From contig CM070567.1 in NCBI GenBank assembly GCA_036346405.1, positions 45,681,633 through 45,745,632 of the forward strand: 64,000 nt of DNA, in the 5' to 3' direction. Each line of letters opens with the position of its first letter. Within the stretch, counting starts at the first letter, position 1. The notes beneath the pieces are model-generated. The model worked only from the letters and a program-made list of their open reading frames with translations. It did no database searches and was not told the DNA's origin. Positions 11,508 through 24,300 of this stretch are shown in pieces. The position numbers were made by a program, and so were the translations under genes. The DNA is from Phyllostachys edulis (taxonomy: Eukaryota; Streptophyta; Magnoliopsida; Poales; Poaceae).

Positions 11508-12550
11508 ATCGCCCATTACTACCGATACTAAGCATGTCTAGGCAATTGGAAACGAAAACTACTAAGTGATAAGAGCTCATCCAACGAGCCCAAACCACAG
11601 CAAATAACCTAGGCTCATGGTAGTAGAGGATAGACAATTCCTACAGATTATGCAACTATGGGCTTGCTAGCGATACTTTAACACAAAGTAGCATGCATAC
11701 ATACAAGTAAAACAATATATTAACCTTAAACTAATGGGACGATAGAGGGGATATGATCAAACTGCTTGCCTTGCTGTTGCTGGTCAAATTGTTGCTGAGG
11801 ATCGCTCACGGGATCAACACACTCGTCAACACCTAATCGAAAAGACGAAAAGAATCGATAAGAACGACGAAAACGACAAAGACAGCACAGCAAACAAACT
11901 CCAAATACTCTGAATTTTCTACAGCAGCAAGAGGATGATTTTTAGGGAATTTAGCAATAAGAACCAATTGATTTGGATTCTCAATGCAAAAGTTACGAGC
12001 AAAACAAATCTGCTCAGCCCTAAAAATACCAAACTGCCACTATTTACTAATTTAATTATTAGGCAACATTTTCTAGAAGGGTGGTGATACTGAGATTTTT
12101 ACTGTAAAACCAGCACCTCATGAGATGAATAACATAATTGAGTTCATCTCATTTGGAGCTATTATGCATTTTCTATAATTTTTCAAAAACAAGAACTTGA
12201 ACAAAATTATAAAGCACAAGTACTCTTTTTGACAATAGCAACATGTTCAAAACTAATTTTCACAGTAAGTTCATTAATATAGGAAACCAACAAAGTTGGA
12301 TTCACTAAAAAATAATCTACAGAGCATTACCTATGCATTTTACAAGTTAAACACTATTTTGAGTGTACATTTAAAGTTAGTTTTAAAATCTATTTGCAAA
12401 ACCATGTTCTGGAGCTGAACTGGGCTCTTAACCATTTTTAGATTGGAGCCCAGGTCAAGCCAGAGCTAACACAATTTGAATCACCCTATTTGGATTTAAA
12501 TTGAATTAGTTATGCAATTTTAAAGTTCATACCTTTTTCAAGATACAATT

Positions 12551-14592
12551 AAGACCTCACGGAGGTCCTAAGGACTAGAACGAATTGGGAGGACATGAGC
12601 CGTTGATCCCGGATCGACGCCCAAGACCTCCCAATGAAAACGCCAGACGCGTCCTGCATGAGATAGAGGTCGTGGCCGTTGATCTTGGATCCAACGGCTA
12701 TGACTCAAGATCTCAAGGCCAAGGCCGCCGACCTCATGCGCGATCGAGAGAGGTCGTGGCCGCTGATCTCGCGAGATGGATTCGCCCACGACCACGCACT
12801 CACGCGCGCTGCTGGGCGAAGTTAATGCGCTGGACAACGAGGAGGTCCGAAAGATTAAAGACAGCAGTAATTGCTCCAATGATTGAGCATTTACTGAGCC
12901 AATCTATGTCCTAAACCGACAATAGCACGGTCGAGACGTCCGACAAAAATTTGAGGACGTCCCACGGCTTATCGCCGGCGATTTAGGGCACACAAGCGCA
13001 CACCGAGGGCACCGTCGGGACCGCAATAGCCAGCGCACCTAATGGACTCCATTTCTCAGCGGCGCGCCTAGAGCGCCGACGAGCCGAGAGGAGCAAGTTG
13101 GCCACACGGTCAAAAGGCAAGAAGCAAAAGGAGCTCCGCAGCTGCCATTCAAGCGGGTGCCCAAGAAAAGCTCCGCAACAACATACACGCGGGTGCCAGC
13201 ATCTACGGGACTACCAGGAGGGTTACCTGGAGGTCGCGGAGGTGCTGAGGATGTTGGGGACGAGGAGGACCGGCGCTGGTGAAGACAGTGGGTGCTCCAC
13301 GACCGACAAGCTCCAAGCTCCAACTAGCCCTCACCTGAAAAGGTCAACCCCAAGTGAAGTTAGGGTTAAACTTCCGTGAAGTTAGAGGAGCAAAATGGAG
13401 CAGAGGTTGAGCGAGAGAGCCACCGAGCACTGTGCCACCGAGGGCTCCAAGCTTCAACAATGGCGGTTGGGGGAAGGTCGAGGAGAGAAAGCTCAAGACA
13501 CAGTGCAAGCTAGAGCTTGAAAGTGTGCCAAAGAAGCTAAGGAGGAACCCAATGGGGGTTTTATAACTTGGAGAAGCAGGGCTCATGAGCTAGGGTTAAG
13601 CTCATGGTGAGCTTAGCCTATGGCTCGGTCTATGGCTTGGACAAGACGTGGATTTGACATGGTGACAGGCCTGTGCAGACTTGAGAGGCGGAAGGTCGAC
13701 CAAAGATTTAATGCGGGTCAAGAAAGAGTCGCTAGTAAGGCATGTGGTTGACAAGCACGCTTTTTCTCTCTGCCCAGGAGCACGCATGCGTGACCGAGGA
13801 AGGAGAAGAACAGGGGAGTTCATATTGACCGTTGGATAAGACTACGGGGAGGTCCTGGCCATCGGATGTTATTTTCGAACCGTTACGTTTTAAGTGACTG
13901 GGAGGAGGTCCCAGCCACACGATCTTGGACGGGGAGGTCGTGGCCCCACGATTTCCTTAACGCGGATGCGCAAAGGAAAGGGAACAGGAGGTCCAAGGCG
14001 TTGGATCTAAATCAACAGTGCGGACCTCCCGGAGGACTTAACGCTTATGCGCACGCCATGCCTTAAGATGTGGAGGTCATGGCCTTTGGATTTAAATCCA
14101 AGGGCACATAATGTATAGGGAGGTCCTGAAGCTTGCAACGCACAAGAGAGGTCATGGCCTTTAGATTTAGATCTAAGGGCTACGACCTCATTTGCGCGGG
14201 GAGGTCTGATGCGCACGAGGCAAGGAGGAGGTCGTGACCATGGATTTTAATCCAACGGTGCACAACATGAGATGGGGGAGGTTTTGTGCGCTTGATATCG
14301 CTGGGAGGTCGTGGGCTGTTGGATCTGATCCAACGGTTACGACCTCAACAAGGTGGGAGGACCTCGCTGTGATGGTTTGCAGAGGAGGTCGTGGCCTTTG
14401 GATTGAATCCAACGGCTACGACCTCAAGGGAGTGCAAAAGGGAGGTCTGGGTGGTTTGATGGCGAGGGGAGGTCATGACCATGGATCTTTGATCCAAGGG
14501 CAGTGACCTCACGTAGGCGGGAGGACCTCACTGTGAATGTTTGAGGAGGAGGTCGTGGCTGTTGGATTGGATCCAACGGCTACGACCTCAAC
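12551..14592. repeat. Array of about 40-bp palindromes in the 5' LTR of A
   Basis: This is the second LTR copy of the array at 890-2935, with the same units in the same order, offset by about 11.66 kb. Units at its right end, 13990-14592, are almost unchanged. The left part (12600-12860) differs from the 3' LTR by several indels. Inner stems TTGGATC/GATCCAA and outer stems GAGGTCGTGG/CTACGACCTC recur. Confidence 0.85.
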
Positions 14593-15158
14593 AGAGTGGA
14601 AAGGAGGTCTGGTGCGCTGAGGGAGGTGGTTGGGTTGGACCAGCTTTGCAAAGCGGCTAGCCCGAGGAACAGTGCACCCTTTTAAATTTAGTTTTTAACA
14701 GCTGAGATTTTGCAGAATTGTTTGGGATAGCAATTCAACTCCAAAATTTATGAAATTTTAACTGGAGCTAGCTGACATTAAGATTAACCTTACATAAAAT
14801 TTCCAGAGGTTATTATGCAATGCATTTTTCTCAAGAAATTCATGAAGGCTGTTCAAGGATTTGTTTTAGCTCCAAAAATTATCAAACAAGTTTTATAACT
14901 CATGATATTTTTCAGAGAGGCTCCACAACATTTCTAGGACCAAGGAAAAATATTTCCAAGGGTTTGGCACAAGATTTGTGACAAATGGGAAATGAGTTTG
15001 ACTTTTGGTCACAAGAGCTTTATGTTTTTGGATTACACAACTCTTGGACAAGAATTACCTGAGAGTTTAGGGGTTTTCAAGATGTGAGAAAAAGTTTTAA
15101 TTTCTACACATTTAATTACATTTGAAACAAACCCTGATTATACATTTGGGATGTTACA

Positions 15159-18100
15159 TAAACCTTCTCCCAAACCATGGGTTTCTAAATCATCACACTA
15201 ACCCCTTCAAACACTCGTATTTAAAGGGACTCTACTAATCCACAAAAGGATTCTCTAGTCCACTCCTATACCAAAAGAATTATTTTGATAAATGGTTCCC
15301 AACATCGCAATAAAGACTTTTCACCCACAACCACATCATCTCATTCTGTTAACGATAATCAACTTGTAATTCTCAGCACACATACTCATTTACTATACCC
15401 AAAGTATTCTATCAAAGATCAACACACTATTCAAAATTCGCTTTTGTTCTTCTACTTCTACACGCAATATTGGGTCTCCAAGGTCCTAGCATTAAAATGC
15501 AAAACCCAATTTCAACCTTCAAGTCTTCTACTACGAATTTCTGGTATAATTGATAGGAAATTCTCAATTTTGTTTACTAAAATTTTATACAACTCAACAA
15601 TAACATCAGTCATTAATATCAACATTCCTTACTAATCAAGTAACCGTCCAAGGCGATTCATTTCATCAATCTTAGACCTTCACTAAACCACACCAATCAA
15701 ATTCAGCTACACGACCACAACATACCCATTGGCAATGCCCTAACTAATTAACCAAGATTCCATACTTTCGATAATCCCATCATTACAACATGGACAAAGA
15801 TTGTTGGATTATAATTCGCCATAGGTTCCACTAGTTGTAACACGAATCAATTGTATTCCAATGACAAACATTCCATTTAATTAGAGTTCTCTCCAAGAGT
15901 TATGGGTCAAAACCAGTTCACCTTCTACTGTTCTTCAAATAGATTGGTTCCCAAAATCTCACCATTACCATATACTTGTCCACCACCAATCAGTCGCTAT
16001 ATTACACTTTATAAGACTTGGCAACACAAGCTGGTTAATTCCTTTCTCAAAAGGAAGAAACAAACAAATACAGGTTTCAACACACAAGAAAACGTTCCTC
16101 CTCGGAGTGAGCACGAGACCAAGAAAAAAAGTCAAATAGTAATGATCTCGGAAAGCAAAATACGAGTCCACAGTTGAGGGCACATGTCCCACAAGAAGGG
16201 ATATCAAACCTCAGCCAATAAGAATAAAGCATTGCTTTTGAAACTCGAGAAACCCTTAAGCGGCCAATAACAAAGTTAAGTACGCTTCAATAAGCTGCAA
16301 GCTACAAAACTTGAGTCCAACCTCAAAGACCTCTACTACGCTCTTTCTTTTAACAAAGGAAATAATTTTCTTTGATTGTAACATCTTTTTTCTTCAACTC
16401 AAAATAAAAAGAGCTTTTAAGTTCAAATCACATGAATCACTTAAGAATCAAATAGAACTTTTCCAACACTTCGCTTTGCTCAACAAATTTCAGCTACTAT
16501 ACAAATCATGAGGTCCAGAAGATCACAAATGCAAAACTCAGAACATTTTTGCCTAGTTTATATCTCGAAAGGCGATCCAATTACTTTCTTTCTAAGAGAG
16601 TCATCACCACTCCAACAAGTCACAATCCTTTGCAGACCACCTTACTAACATCAAAAACAATACACTCCTAACAAGAATCATTATCGTCATCTCCTTCATT
16701 ATAAAGCCCCTGAGGGCTCACCAAATAATTCCGTACTACTTGTATCATCTCATCCTCAAATTAAGAATATACCAAAATCTTACAATCTCACTACATCAAC
16801 CACTTTATCTTAGAGGGAATCTACTACACAATTTAAAAGGTTAATTCAAAACCCTTTCGTCATAGACATGCTGTCATCCGACTATTTCATAACCATGTCA
16901 GCATAAGCCATCTATTAAATCACATGAGTTCAACTCTTATTGATGCTCAACACACATGTCAACACACAACGGTTGAACTTCAACCATTGTTGCTATCAAC
17001 TGCCTTCATCATGAAATATATATGCTACCTACTTTCCTTGCTAAATCACATGAACAATTACAAACACATATTCAACCGTTCTACCTCACATTCATAATTT
17101 GGTACAAAATCGCAATAAAACTTCACGAATCGAAATCTTCCATCATTCAAAAGTCTCAGCAACACTACAACCAAATTCATCACATCGTTCTTTATAGAAG
17201 AGCTATCCAGAACTCCTCCCATAATATTCTACATCCACTTGTTTCTATCCCTTCAATCTTTTGTAGGCAAATCCCACATTTAATCATGGTAAGAATCATG
17301 TAGATCTAATAACTATATATGTTCACCACGTATCTATAGAAAAGATAATTCCAAGATTAATATCCACTAAGGCAATAATCCAGCATCTCCTCAACTTTCC
17401 CTTCCCACACAGTTAATTTCATCCATTGAGACCAAATAATCCAACAAGGTTAGTAAACTAAACAATTTTAATGGTCAAACTAGTTCGTCAATATTCCACA
17501 CTTCTTAATAATTTCTTTAACTTCAATTAGGTATAGGCATACCCTTAATCACAGTTCATCAATAACTACTACAAGACACCATCAAATTAATCAACTTCCC
17601 TTCCAAGGATCTTAGTTAAGATCGATTATGCACTACACTATAAACCCAACTTGATAACCCATAACATATCCATTAATTTCTTTGATTATAACCTCTCACT
17701 TAACCACGAGAAGACATCGCTAAAGGGTTTAACATTTTTCTTTCATAAAAGAGAACCATTCAACTTCAACACTCAAAATACCCAAAACAGATACATTAAG
17801 TCAAAGCTTCCACATACTAAAGGACATGCAAAAGAAAACTTTCATTATCCAAAAACATCAAGCGCATAAATGGGTCATGTTTCCCAACGAGAAAGACAAA
17901 ACTCCAATGCAAAGGTCAATCTTGACAATTAACCAAGTTCACCAGCCGCAAGAATAACTCAACGATTGGGAAAACAATGATTGCTTTAAGGGTCAAATTA
18001 AATCAATGAAAACACGTCAACTGCATGTAACCACTAACCCAAGAAAATTCATCAACCAACAGCGAGTAATTAGAATAACCAAATGTAAACTCAAGGAAAA

Positions 18101-18480
18101 CATCAACCATTCTCAAAGCAACCCATCAACCACAACTGGACAAGAGTTGATCCGATTCAAATTTAAGGAAGAGAACAACTTTCCTAAAGATGCTCACTAT
18201 CAACGCCTGTACTAAGATATCCGAGGTAACCGCTTCACTATTCTCTTACCACGAATGGTGGTGTAACCTGGTAAAGTCTAGGGCCACAATCATGACCTCA
18301 ACCTCTCAACATCAACTATCATCACACATAACCAAGATAATCAATTAATTAGCGATCATACTAAATTCATATCAGCAATCATCAATACGATGTAACGGAA
18401 ACGTAAATGCAATGCAATAACCCAATCCCACCTACTGTGCATAGTGTGTCAAGTTTAATAATTCAAATACCACGGACCTA
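15159..18480 (-). other. Internal region of element B, no recognisable genes
   Basis: This is 3.3 kb of AT-rich sequence without an ORF longer than about 116 codons on either strand and without a motif I can assign. Because it aligns in patches with the interior of element E, it is probably decayed or non-coding retrotransposon body rather than intergenic DNA. Confidence 0.65.
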
Positions 18481-18499
18481 CAGCCCGTTCTGATACCAA
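18481..18499 (-). other. Primer-binding site of element B
   Basis: On the minus strand TTGGTATCAGAACGGGCTG follows the 5' LTR end. TGGTATCAGA is the usual initiator tRNA-Met-complementary start. The site orients B on the minus strand. Confidence 0.85.
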
Positions 18500-18500
18500 T

Positions 18501-20652
18501 TGTAACACCCCAGCCCAACATGAGCCTAGACTGCTACTAAACTAACATTTTAACCAATTAAAACTAAGACATTTCCCTAAAATTTGGCAGAACCTCCTTT
18601 GTATAGGTGACTATACCAGAGGTTCTAACAGTCTAATACAACATAAATCAGTATTACCAATCATCCAATTTAATCTAATCATCACAGATCATCCAAAGTA
18701 TGTTAAACAACTAAAGTATAATTCAAAAGGGCATCCATAATCTTCTAATCAACTCTATTACAATTTATTCCAAGCATAGGGAGTAATCATAAATAATTCT
18801 TTAAGCAGATTACTCAAAAACTAAATCATCAATCCAATCTATTCCAAAGTGAATGATTCGTGCTAATGTGCAATCACTCTTATGACTACTCCCTCCCATG
18901 CATGCCGTTCTTGTAAGGGGTACCTAAAACCACAAATAACAGCAAGAGTGAGTCCACAGACTCAACAAAGTACAAATAAAAAGACATTATAATACATAAT
19001 TATAACATCAGCATCCATTCCCAAATCTTTGCATTATAACATATCACATGCTTATGCAATGCACAATGCATACTTTCTCTTTAACTCTCTTTGCATTTTA
19101 CCGGTAATGCGGGGTATACAACCGTTGATGCATATCCATGCCTATGCTCGCAAGCACAGGGACCAAGAGCCCATACTCCACAAGTATGGGGACCACAAGC
19201 CCACACTCCTCAAGTGTGGGGACCACAAGTCGTTCATATACATGATGGGGACCGCAAAAAAAATGCTTGGTCACCACGTGACCAAGCCTCAAATATGATA
19301 GCAACATGCACATGAGCAATTACACTATCCATCATTAACATGTATTAACAGCAGCATCATACATGAATAAACTTACTCATACTTCTAGCATTCACAATCA
19401 TTAACATACATATCATACTAGCAACCATGCATAGCTAATATGTACCAAATACTTGCAATCACGATCAAACACTCATAATTAATCTATCAATCAAAGTACT
19501 TGCCTCAACCGTGCGAAAATGGAGAATGCGAAGTGGGCGCTACCCCTGGGACCAATCCCCCACCTGAATTAATTTAGCAAGCACTCTAAGATAGCAATTC
19601 TGGACCAACAACAAAACTAGAAGTAAATACAAACTCGCTATACTCTCTAGCGCAATCCCAACTCCAAACTCCTAAATATCGATCTATCCCCTCGACAGAC
19701 AGTCGTAATAAAAAATTCATATCTTTTAGTATAGAGATTCAAACGGGGTGTTCTTGGACTTTCTGGAAAGCTTATCAAATTCTCCAACTAAACCTAGTTG
19801 GTAAGACTTCCATATTCGGCCATATACTACCCTTATCAAGTTTATTAACAGAACAGCTAAATCACGTCAGGTTTTCTGGACAGCGACATTAAAATTATCA
19901 TATCTTTCAGTACAGTTATCCAAATTTCTTGTTCTTTATCTACATCTTTCGTTATAGTGAGATCTTCTAAATATTCCATTAGCTATTCGCTACAGTCCAA
20001 TTACCATTAACTGTCAGGATTACGATAGAACTGCAGAACAGCAGCGCTACGAAATTCATAGCTCCTAATCCGCTTGTCCAATAGACATGATCCAATACTT
20101 TACGGAAACCTAGTGATGTCGCCTAAAACTATTTAGGAGGTGACCAGAATCGAATCCGCTCTTAACCTCATCAAAAACGTCGGCCAATCCTATCTGCCCT
20201 AAACAGATCTAATACCGACATTGCCTAATTATCCAATTACGCAACTAATCGAAGGGGAATTGGGATTACCCTTGAAGAACCTGCTGTCGAACGCGATGAA
20301 CACCACGTGATTCCTCTTCCTCCTTTCTCCCTTCTTCCCCTTCTTCATCTTCTTTTCTCTTCCCTTCTTCCTTGGCCGGCAGTAAGGGGCAACATGGCTT
20401 GGCAAAGGAGGGCAGCATGGAGGGGGAGGATGTGCTACAGTAATGGTGGTGCTACAGTGTGCCGTGCTACAGTGCTGCGGTCCAGGGTTTGGCTTCCCCC
20501 CTCTTAAGCCAATTCCCTACTTGGGCCAAAAAGCTATGGGCCGAAGGCTCGAGTTCTAATACTCTTCCCAAAATTCTGAAATTTTTCTTTCTAATTCTAT
20601 TTAATTTCAGTACTAATCACTTAGTTGTTTCATTTTTAAACGGAATGTTACA
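18501..20652 (-). repeat. 5' LTR of element B (2152 bp)
   Basis: The LTR is bounded by TGTAACATTCC (minus strand, from 20652) and GGGTGTTACA (ending at 18501). Its length is close to the 2.14-kb LTR of element E, and both carry a hairpin array about 0.64 kb from the inner end. Confidence 0.85.
19141..19287. repeat. 30-bp hairpin repeat array in LTR of B
   Basis: About four 30-bp units end in GGGACC(A/G)CAAG-like sequence. Two are clean hairpins: CCCATACT/AGTATGGG at 19170-19190 and CCCACACT/AGTGTGGG at 19200-19220, exactly 30 bp apart. The array closes with a 10-bp-stem hairpin, GCTTGGTCAC/GTGACCAAGC, at 19265-19287. A T-A pair in the first stem is a C-G pair in the second. Confidence 0.85.
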
Positions 20653-20764
20653 GTTGGAGATGAATCATTTCATCAGAGATTGTGTTGAGGAGAAGAAGAA
20701 AGCGGTGGAACATGTGAGCTCAGATGAGCAACTAACTAATATGCTAACCAAGCGACTTGGATGA
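20653..20764 (+). pseudogene. C-terminal end of a copia RNase H (element G), interrupted by element B
   Basis: The plus-strand frame reads MNHFIRDCVEEKKKAVEHVS and then DEQLTNMLTKRLG before a stop. This is the conserved end of Ty1-copia pol (HHFIRD...VSTDEQLADILTK in the family). The upstream part is missing because element B starts immediately before it at 20652; the rest of the copia element should lie left of the window. Confidence 0.85.
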
Positions 20765-21150
20765 GTTAAGTTCATATTGGACGAGTTAGATGCGTCACAA
20801 AGTTGGAATACGAGATGTGAAGGAGTGGCTACTAAGATTAGAGGGGTGAGTGTTAATCTTGTTTTTCTTGTGTCAACAAGGTGCAGATGCGTTGCATGTA
20901 TTTGCATGCGAGTTTGGAAGTCATGATCCGAGTCCGAGTTGTGGAGCCGTAGCGTGAAAAATGGATTGCCTGTTGCCCTCCGTGGGTGTTTGTGTTATCT
21001 TCTTGCTCAGTTGAGTTCCTTGAATTGTGGAGAATAGACAGAAAAGACGCAAGCTGAGTCGCCTCGCAAAACTCTAGAGTGATTGTTCTTGTGTGTTTTT
21101 CCTTCTTGTCTTCCTGCACGTCGGGAGCGATTGCGAAGATTGTGTCCATT
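20765..21150 (+). mobile_element. 3' UTR, polypurine tract and 3' LTR (start) of copia element G
   Basis: After the pol stop the plus strand has AAGATTAGAGGGGTGAG, a copia-type polypurine tract, followed at 20852 by TGTTAATCTTG, the probable LTR start. The LTR end could not be fixed by eye. It must fall before the DUF1618-like sequence that begins by about 21150, so the LTR is short (roughly 300 bp). Confidence 0.6.
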
Positions 21151-21354
21151 GTCGCGCGTGTGTGTGAATTTACCGGAGCCTTTTGCCAATAGAGCGTAGC
21201 ATGTGTACTGCCCGGCATCCGTCTCTAGCCCGTTGACATCGAAATACGTTGTCCTGACCTCCATGTCTGACACCACAAAGTCCTCCCCACGGGACCAGAG
21301 GCCTTCGCAAGCTAGGCAGGGAAAATGCTACCGGTTGCCAAAACAATTTGGAGG
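21150..21354 (-). pseudogene. DUF1618-like gene fragment, downstream half
   Basis: The minus-strand frame reads GLWSRGEDFVVSDMEV, then ETDAGQYTCYALLAKGSGKF. This resembles the middle of grass DUF1618 proteins (GLLRRGEDFVV... and ...VLRSGSGKW-like blocks), a family of unknown function often linked to F-box-like genes. The piece ends at a hAT insertion point: TTGGAGG at 21348-21354 recurs at 61490-61496, next to a second fragment that supplies the upstream half. Family assignment comes from recalled consensus features and is uncertain. Splitting by the transposon is better supported than the family name. Confidence 0.5.
21348..21354. repeat. Target-site duplication of the hAT element (left copy)
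   Basis: TTGGAGG is repeated at 61490-61496 on the far side of the hAT. hAT elements make 8-bp duplications; here seven bases match and the eighth differs. Confidence 0.6.
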
Positions 21355-21355
21355 C

Positions 21356-21360
21356 TAGTG
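21356..21360. repeat. Target-site duplication of element C (left copy)
   Basis: TAGTG directly before the 5' LTR recurs directly after the 3' LTR at 49721-49725: a perfect 5-bp duplication spanning 28.4 kb. Confidence 0.9.
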
Positions 21361-24300
21361 TGTAACATCCCAAAACAATGGTGTGTGTTTCAAATGTAAT
21401 AAAATGAGGATAAATTAACACTTTTTATGCCTCAAGATATCATTTGAAATCTTCTAGAATTTTCCCCTAGTAATTTCTATTTCCAAAGAACAATGTTTCT
21501 ATTGATGGAAATTGTTGTCCTTAAAAACTCCATGAACAAATATTGTGATCATCCTTTGGAAATATTTTTCCTATCATCTTTATCATCCTAGCAACCTCTC
21601 TGAAAAATTTCATAATTGTTGGATTTTATTTGCTATTTCAAAAGAGCAAGTCAAACCAGTTTGAATTCTGGTCAAACCCCTAGCCCTGCAGCTTGTGAAT
21701 TTTATGGAGAGCAATAAATGCATAAAAATTTCTGGAAAAATTACACAAGTTTTTCCTCTGGTCCGGCAAGCTTCCATAAAAATTTCGGAATTTTTGGAGC
21801 TCTGGAGCTACCTCCAAAAATTCCCAAATTTCTCAGCCTTTTTAAATCAAAACCTCAAGGCACTGTTCATCGGGCTCGGACCACACTCTGACTCGGGCTC
21901 CAACCCGAGCCAACTTGGCTCAGCCCAACCATCTCACCCGTGCGTCACATGCAGCCGTCCGATCGCGCATCAACGGCCACGATCGCGTACCGCTTCACCA
22001 AGTTATAAAATCACGCGCACAACGTCGCCCATTGGATCTTGATCCAACGGCTCGTGTCGACCCCTTTTCGCCCGAGCTCGTGGTCGCGCTGTGTCTCTGC
22101 ATCGCGGGACCCACCCGTCAGTCCCGTCTCCTACCTCTGGCTCGCAGGCAAGAATCTGGCACCATGCGCCGCAGCACGCTGCTGCGCGCCCGTCCCCGCC
22201 AGTCACGCTGTCACAAGACCGCCTGTCCACCTATCCGGGAGCGTTCCCGCTTAACGCCGCGTTCTTCTCCGTCCTTTGCCCCGCTCAAAACTCCCTCTTC
22301 CCCCTCTGAATTGCTCACTTTCCCTCTCGGTGGCTGAGGGAAGGGAGGCAAGTTCTTCACCTCCTCTTCGGTAAGCACCCCGCCTCGGCGCGCTTCCTCT
22401 TCCCCATTCGACGCCTTATCCATTTTTTCTAACCGCGGCTCATGTTGTGGCTTGAAGGTCTTGATCCACCACCGACGCTCTCGACGAACCCAAAGCGTGC
22501 ACCCAAAGCCTTCGTCGTGCCGTTTTCACCCCGGTGAGCTCCTTTCCATTTCTTTGTGTGTCACCTCATGTGCTAGGCTTCGAGGAGTAAAACCCCTCAT
22601 CTAATTTCCCAAATGATTCAACAGGGTTTTCGGATTTGGGAGTTTTTCATTTTCGGCCGAGGAATACTATTCCTCTTCTCCCTCTCCGGCCGGTAAGACA
22701 TTTCCCGATTCCCTTGGTTTTCACCATCTAATCACCATCCTTAAGCTTTCTCATCAGCCTTTTGGCTCTCCCGTTGCTCAGGCTGAGCTCTCCTCAGAAG
22801 CACCTCTCCCATCGCCGCAAGTTGTTCGCCAAGCACCCATCTCTGTCAAGCTCTTCCTCACCGCGTCATCTCGGTGAGCTCCTTACACCTGGGTCTCTCA
22901 CGCGTTAGTTGGGTAAATACACCGCCGGTTGCGTTGTGCCATTGTTGGCCGAGAGCCCCATCGCTTCGCATCGCGCCGCTTCACATCGCCCCGCCATCGC
23001 CGCCGCACCGCTGTGCGCAAGGGTGCCAGAACTGCTATGCGACCGCCACACGCTACGCCATGGTCGGGCCGACGGCGAATCGCCGGAGAACGGTCAAAGG
23101 GAGCAACACAAGTGGCGCTGCCTCGGCGCCTCAGTAGCAAATGATTAGAGTTTAATCGCTGTGTTAAGCGCGATCCCGGTAGATTTGGGTTTTAATGTGT
23201 AGTGTATCGCCGGCGGTGGGCCATGGGCCGGTTAAGTGGTAGTTAAGTGGAAGTCTACGCTTTCCCTTAAGGAAAGCGTATTTCTTTTACACTTCAGTGG
23301 TAGAGTACGTTTCCCGATTTGGAAAGCGTATTTCCGGCTTGGGTCTGGGTCAGGTTTGACCAGGTTAGACCTTGACCGTGGCCCCACTGGTCAGTGGCTA
23401 GGGCTAGGCTAGTCTGGGTATTAAAAGTATTGTAGGTTATTATAAATTCCGAAATGCTTTATCTGTGAACTGAAAATTGGTTAAACTTCAAAATTGCATA
23501 AGTAATTCACTTTAGCTCCAAAATTGATGATTCCAATTTTGTTAGTTTCCTTTTTAAATATACTTTATTATAAAAATGGTTTGAATCATGTTACTGTTCC
23601 ATAAAACACATTTGGCAATATTACTTTAGGTTTAGCATTATTGTTGCACTAGAAATTGCTCTAACTTTAAAAATGCATAAGTATTTCTCTGTAACTCCAA
23701 ATAGAGCAGACTCAATTTTGTTAGAATCCTCTGTTAGTATAGTTTAATGTAAAATAGGTTGTGAGCATGGTACTGTTTCTGAAAACCTTATTTTGCTTGT
23801 AACTTGAGTACTACTTTCATAACTTGGAAAAATCATAGAAAATTCATCTTAGCTCCAAATGAGGTGAATCAAATTCCATTGTTCATCTCATGAGGTGCTC
23901 TTCCTACCATAAAAATCAAGTGCACCACTATTCTGGAAATTTTCACCAAAATAATTAATTAGGATGAACAGTAACCGGTGGCAATTAAAATTTGATTTTC
24001 CTGAAATCCGGCATTCAAACTGTTATAACTTTTGCATAGAACATCCTATTAAATTGGTTCTTATTGCTAAATTCATCTAAAATCATGCTCTACCTTCTGT
24101 GAATTTGTCATAATTTTTGGACAAATTTGAATTTTTGTGTCTTTTTGGTGTTATTCGCTCTTATTGTGATTTCGATTTCTTTCGCTAGGTTCGAACGATA
24201 CTATTGTTTGTGCGAGTGACCCTCTGCAGCAAGATAATCAACCTCAGCAAGGCAAGCAGTTTGATCATAAATGTCCTATTACTTTCAAGTCTAATACTTT

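Larger units (their letters stand above)
1..15158 (-). mobile_element. Element A: Tekay-type Ty3/gypsy chromovirus, 3' LTR cut by window edge
   Basis: This is an LTR retrotransposon read on the minus strand: 5' LTR (10191-15158), primer-binding site, gag, protease, RT, RNase H, integrase, chromodomain, polypurine tract and 3' LTR (3502 down past position 1). The domain order with integrase last and a chromodomain is that of chromoviruses. Very long LTRs plus an initiator-Met-type primer site suggest the Tekay (Del) clade, which is an inference. The two LTRs are nearly identical across AT-rich stretches, so insertion is fairly recent, yet the coding region has many frameshifts. It lies inside element B: B's internal sequence starts directly at 15159. 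The target duplication cannot be checked because the other end is outside the window. Confidence 0.9.
10191..15158 (-). repeat. 5' LTR of element A (4968 bp)
   Basis: The minus-strand LTR runs from TGTAACATCCC at 15158 to GGGTCTCACA at 10191 and is complete. Its 11664-15158 part matches the partial 3' LTR at 1-3502. Its ends and several internal blocks match the LTR of element C, so A and C are related families. It carries the palindrome array at 12551-14592 and a single conserved palindrome at 11491-11507. Confidence 0.92.
15159..20652 (-). mobile_element. Element B: gypsy-type LTR retrotransposon, 3' part displaced by A
   Basis: On the minus strand the 5' LTR (18501-20652) is followed by a tRNA-Met-type primer site and a 3.3-kb internal region that stops at the inserted element A (15158). 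The rest, including the 3' LTR, must lie left of the window. LTR ends (TGTAACATTCC...GGGTGTTACA), primer site and internal blocks match element E; for example the block around 18240-18275 matches 41335-41380, and 16170-16230 matches 39765-39830. It inserted into a copia RNase H gene, which resumes at 20653. Confidence 0.82.

Noticed and set aside
15285..18215. Short plus-strand ORFs in the interior of B
   Set aside because: They are antisense to the element, AT-rich and without domain features.
18481..18499. tRNA-like matches at TGGTATCAGA sites
   Set aside because: They are primer-binding sites next to LTRs, not tRNA genes; no cloverleaf around them.
22003..23148. Cluster of ORFs on both strands in the LTR of C (also 45591-46955)
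   Set aside because: They are in U3/U5-type GC-rich LTR sequence, with indels between the two LTRs breaking the frames; no domain recognised.
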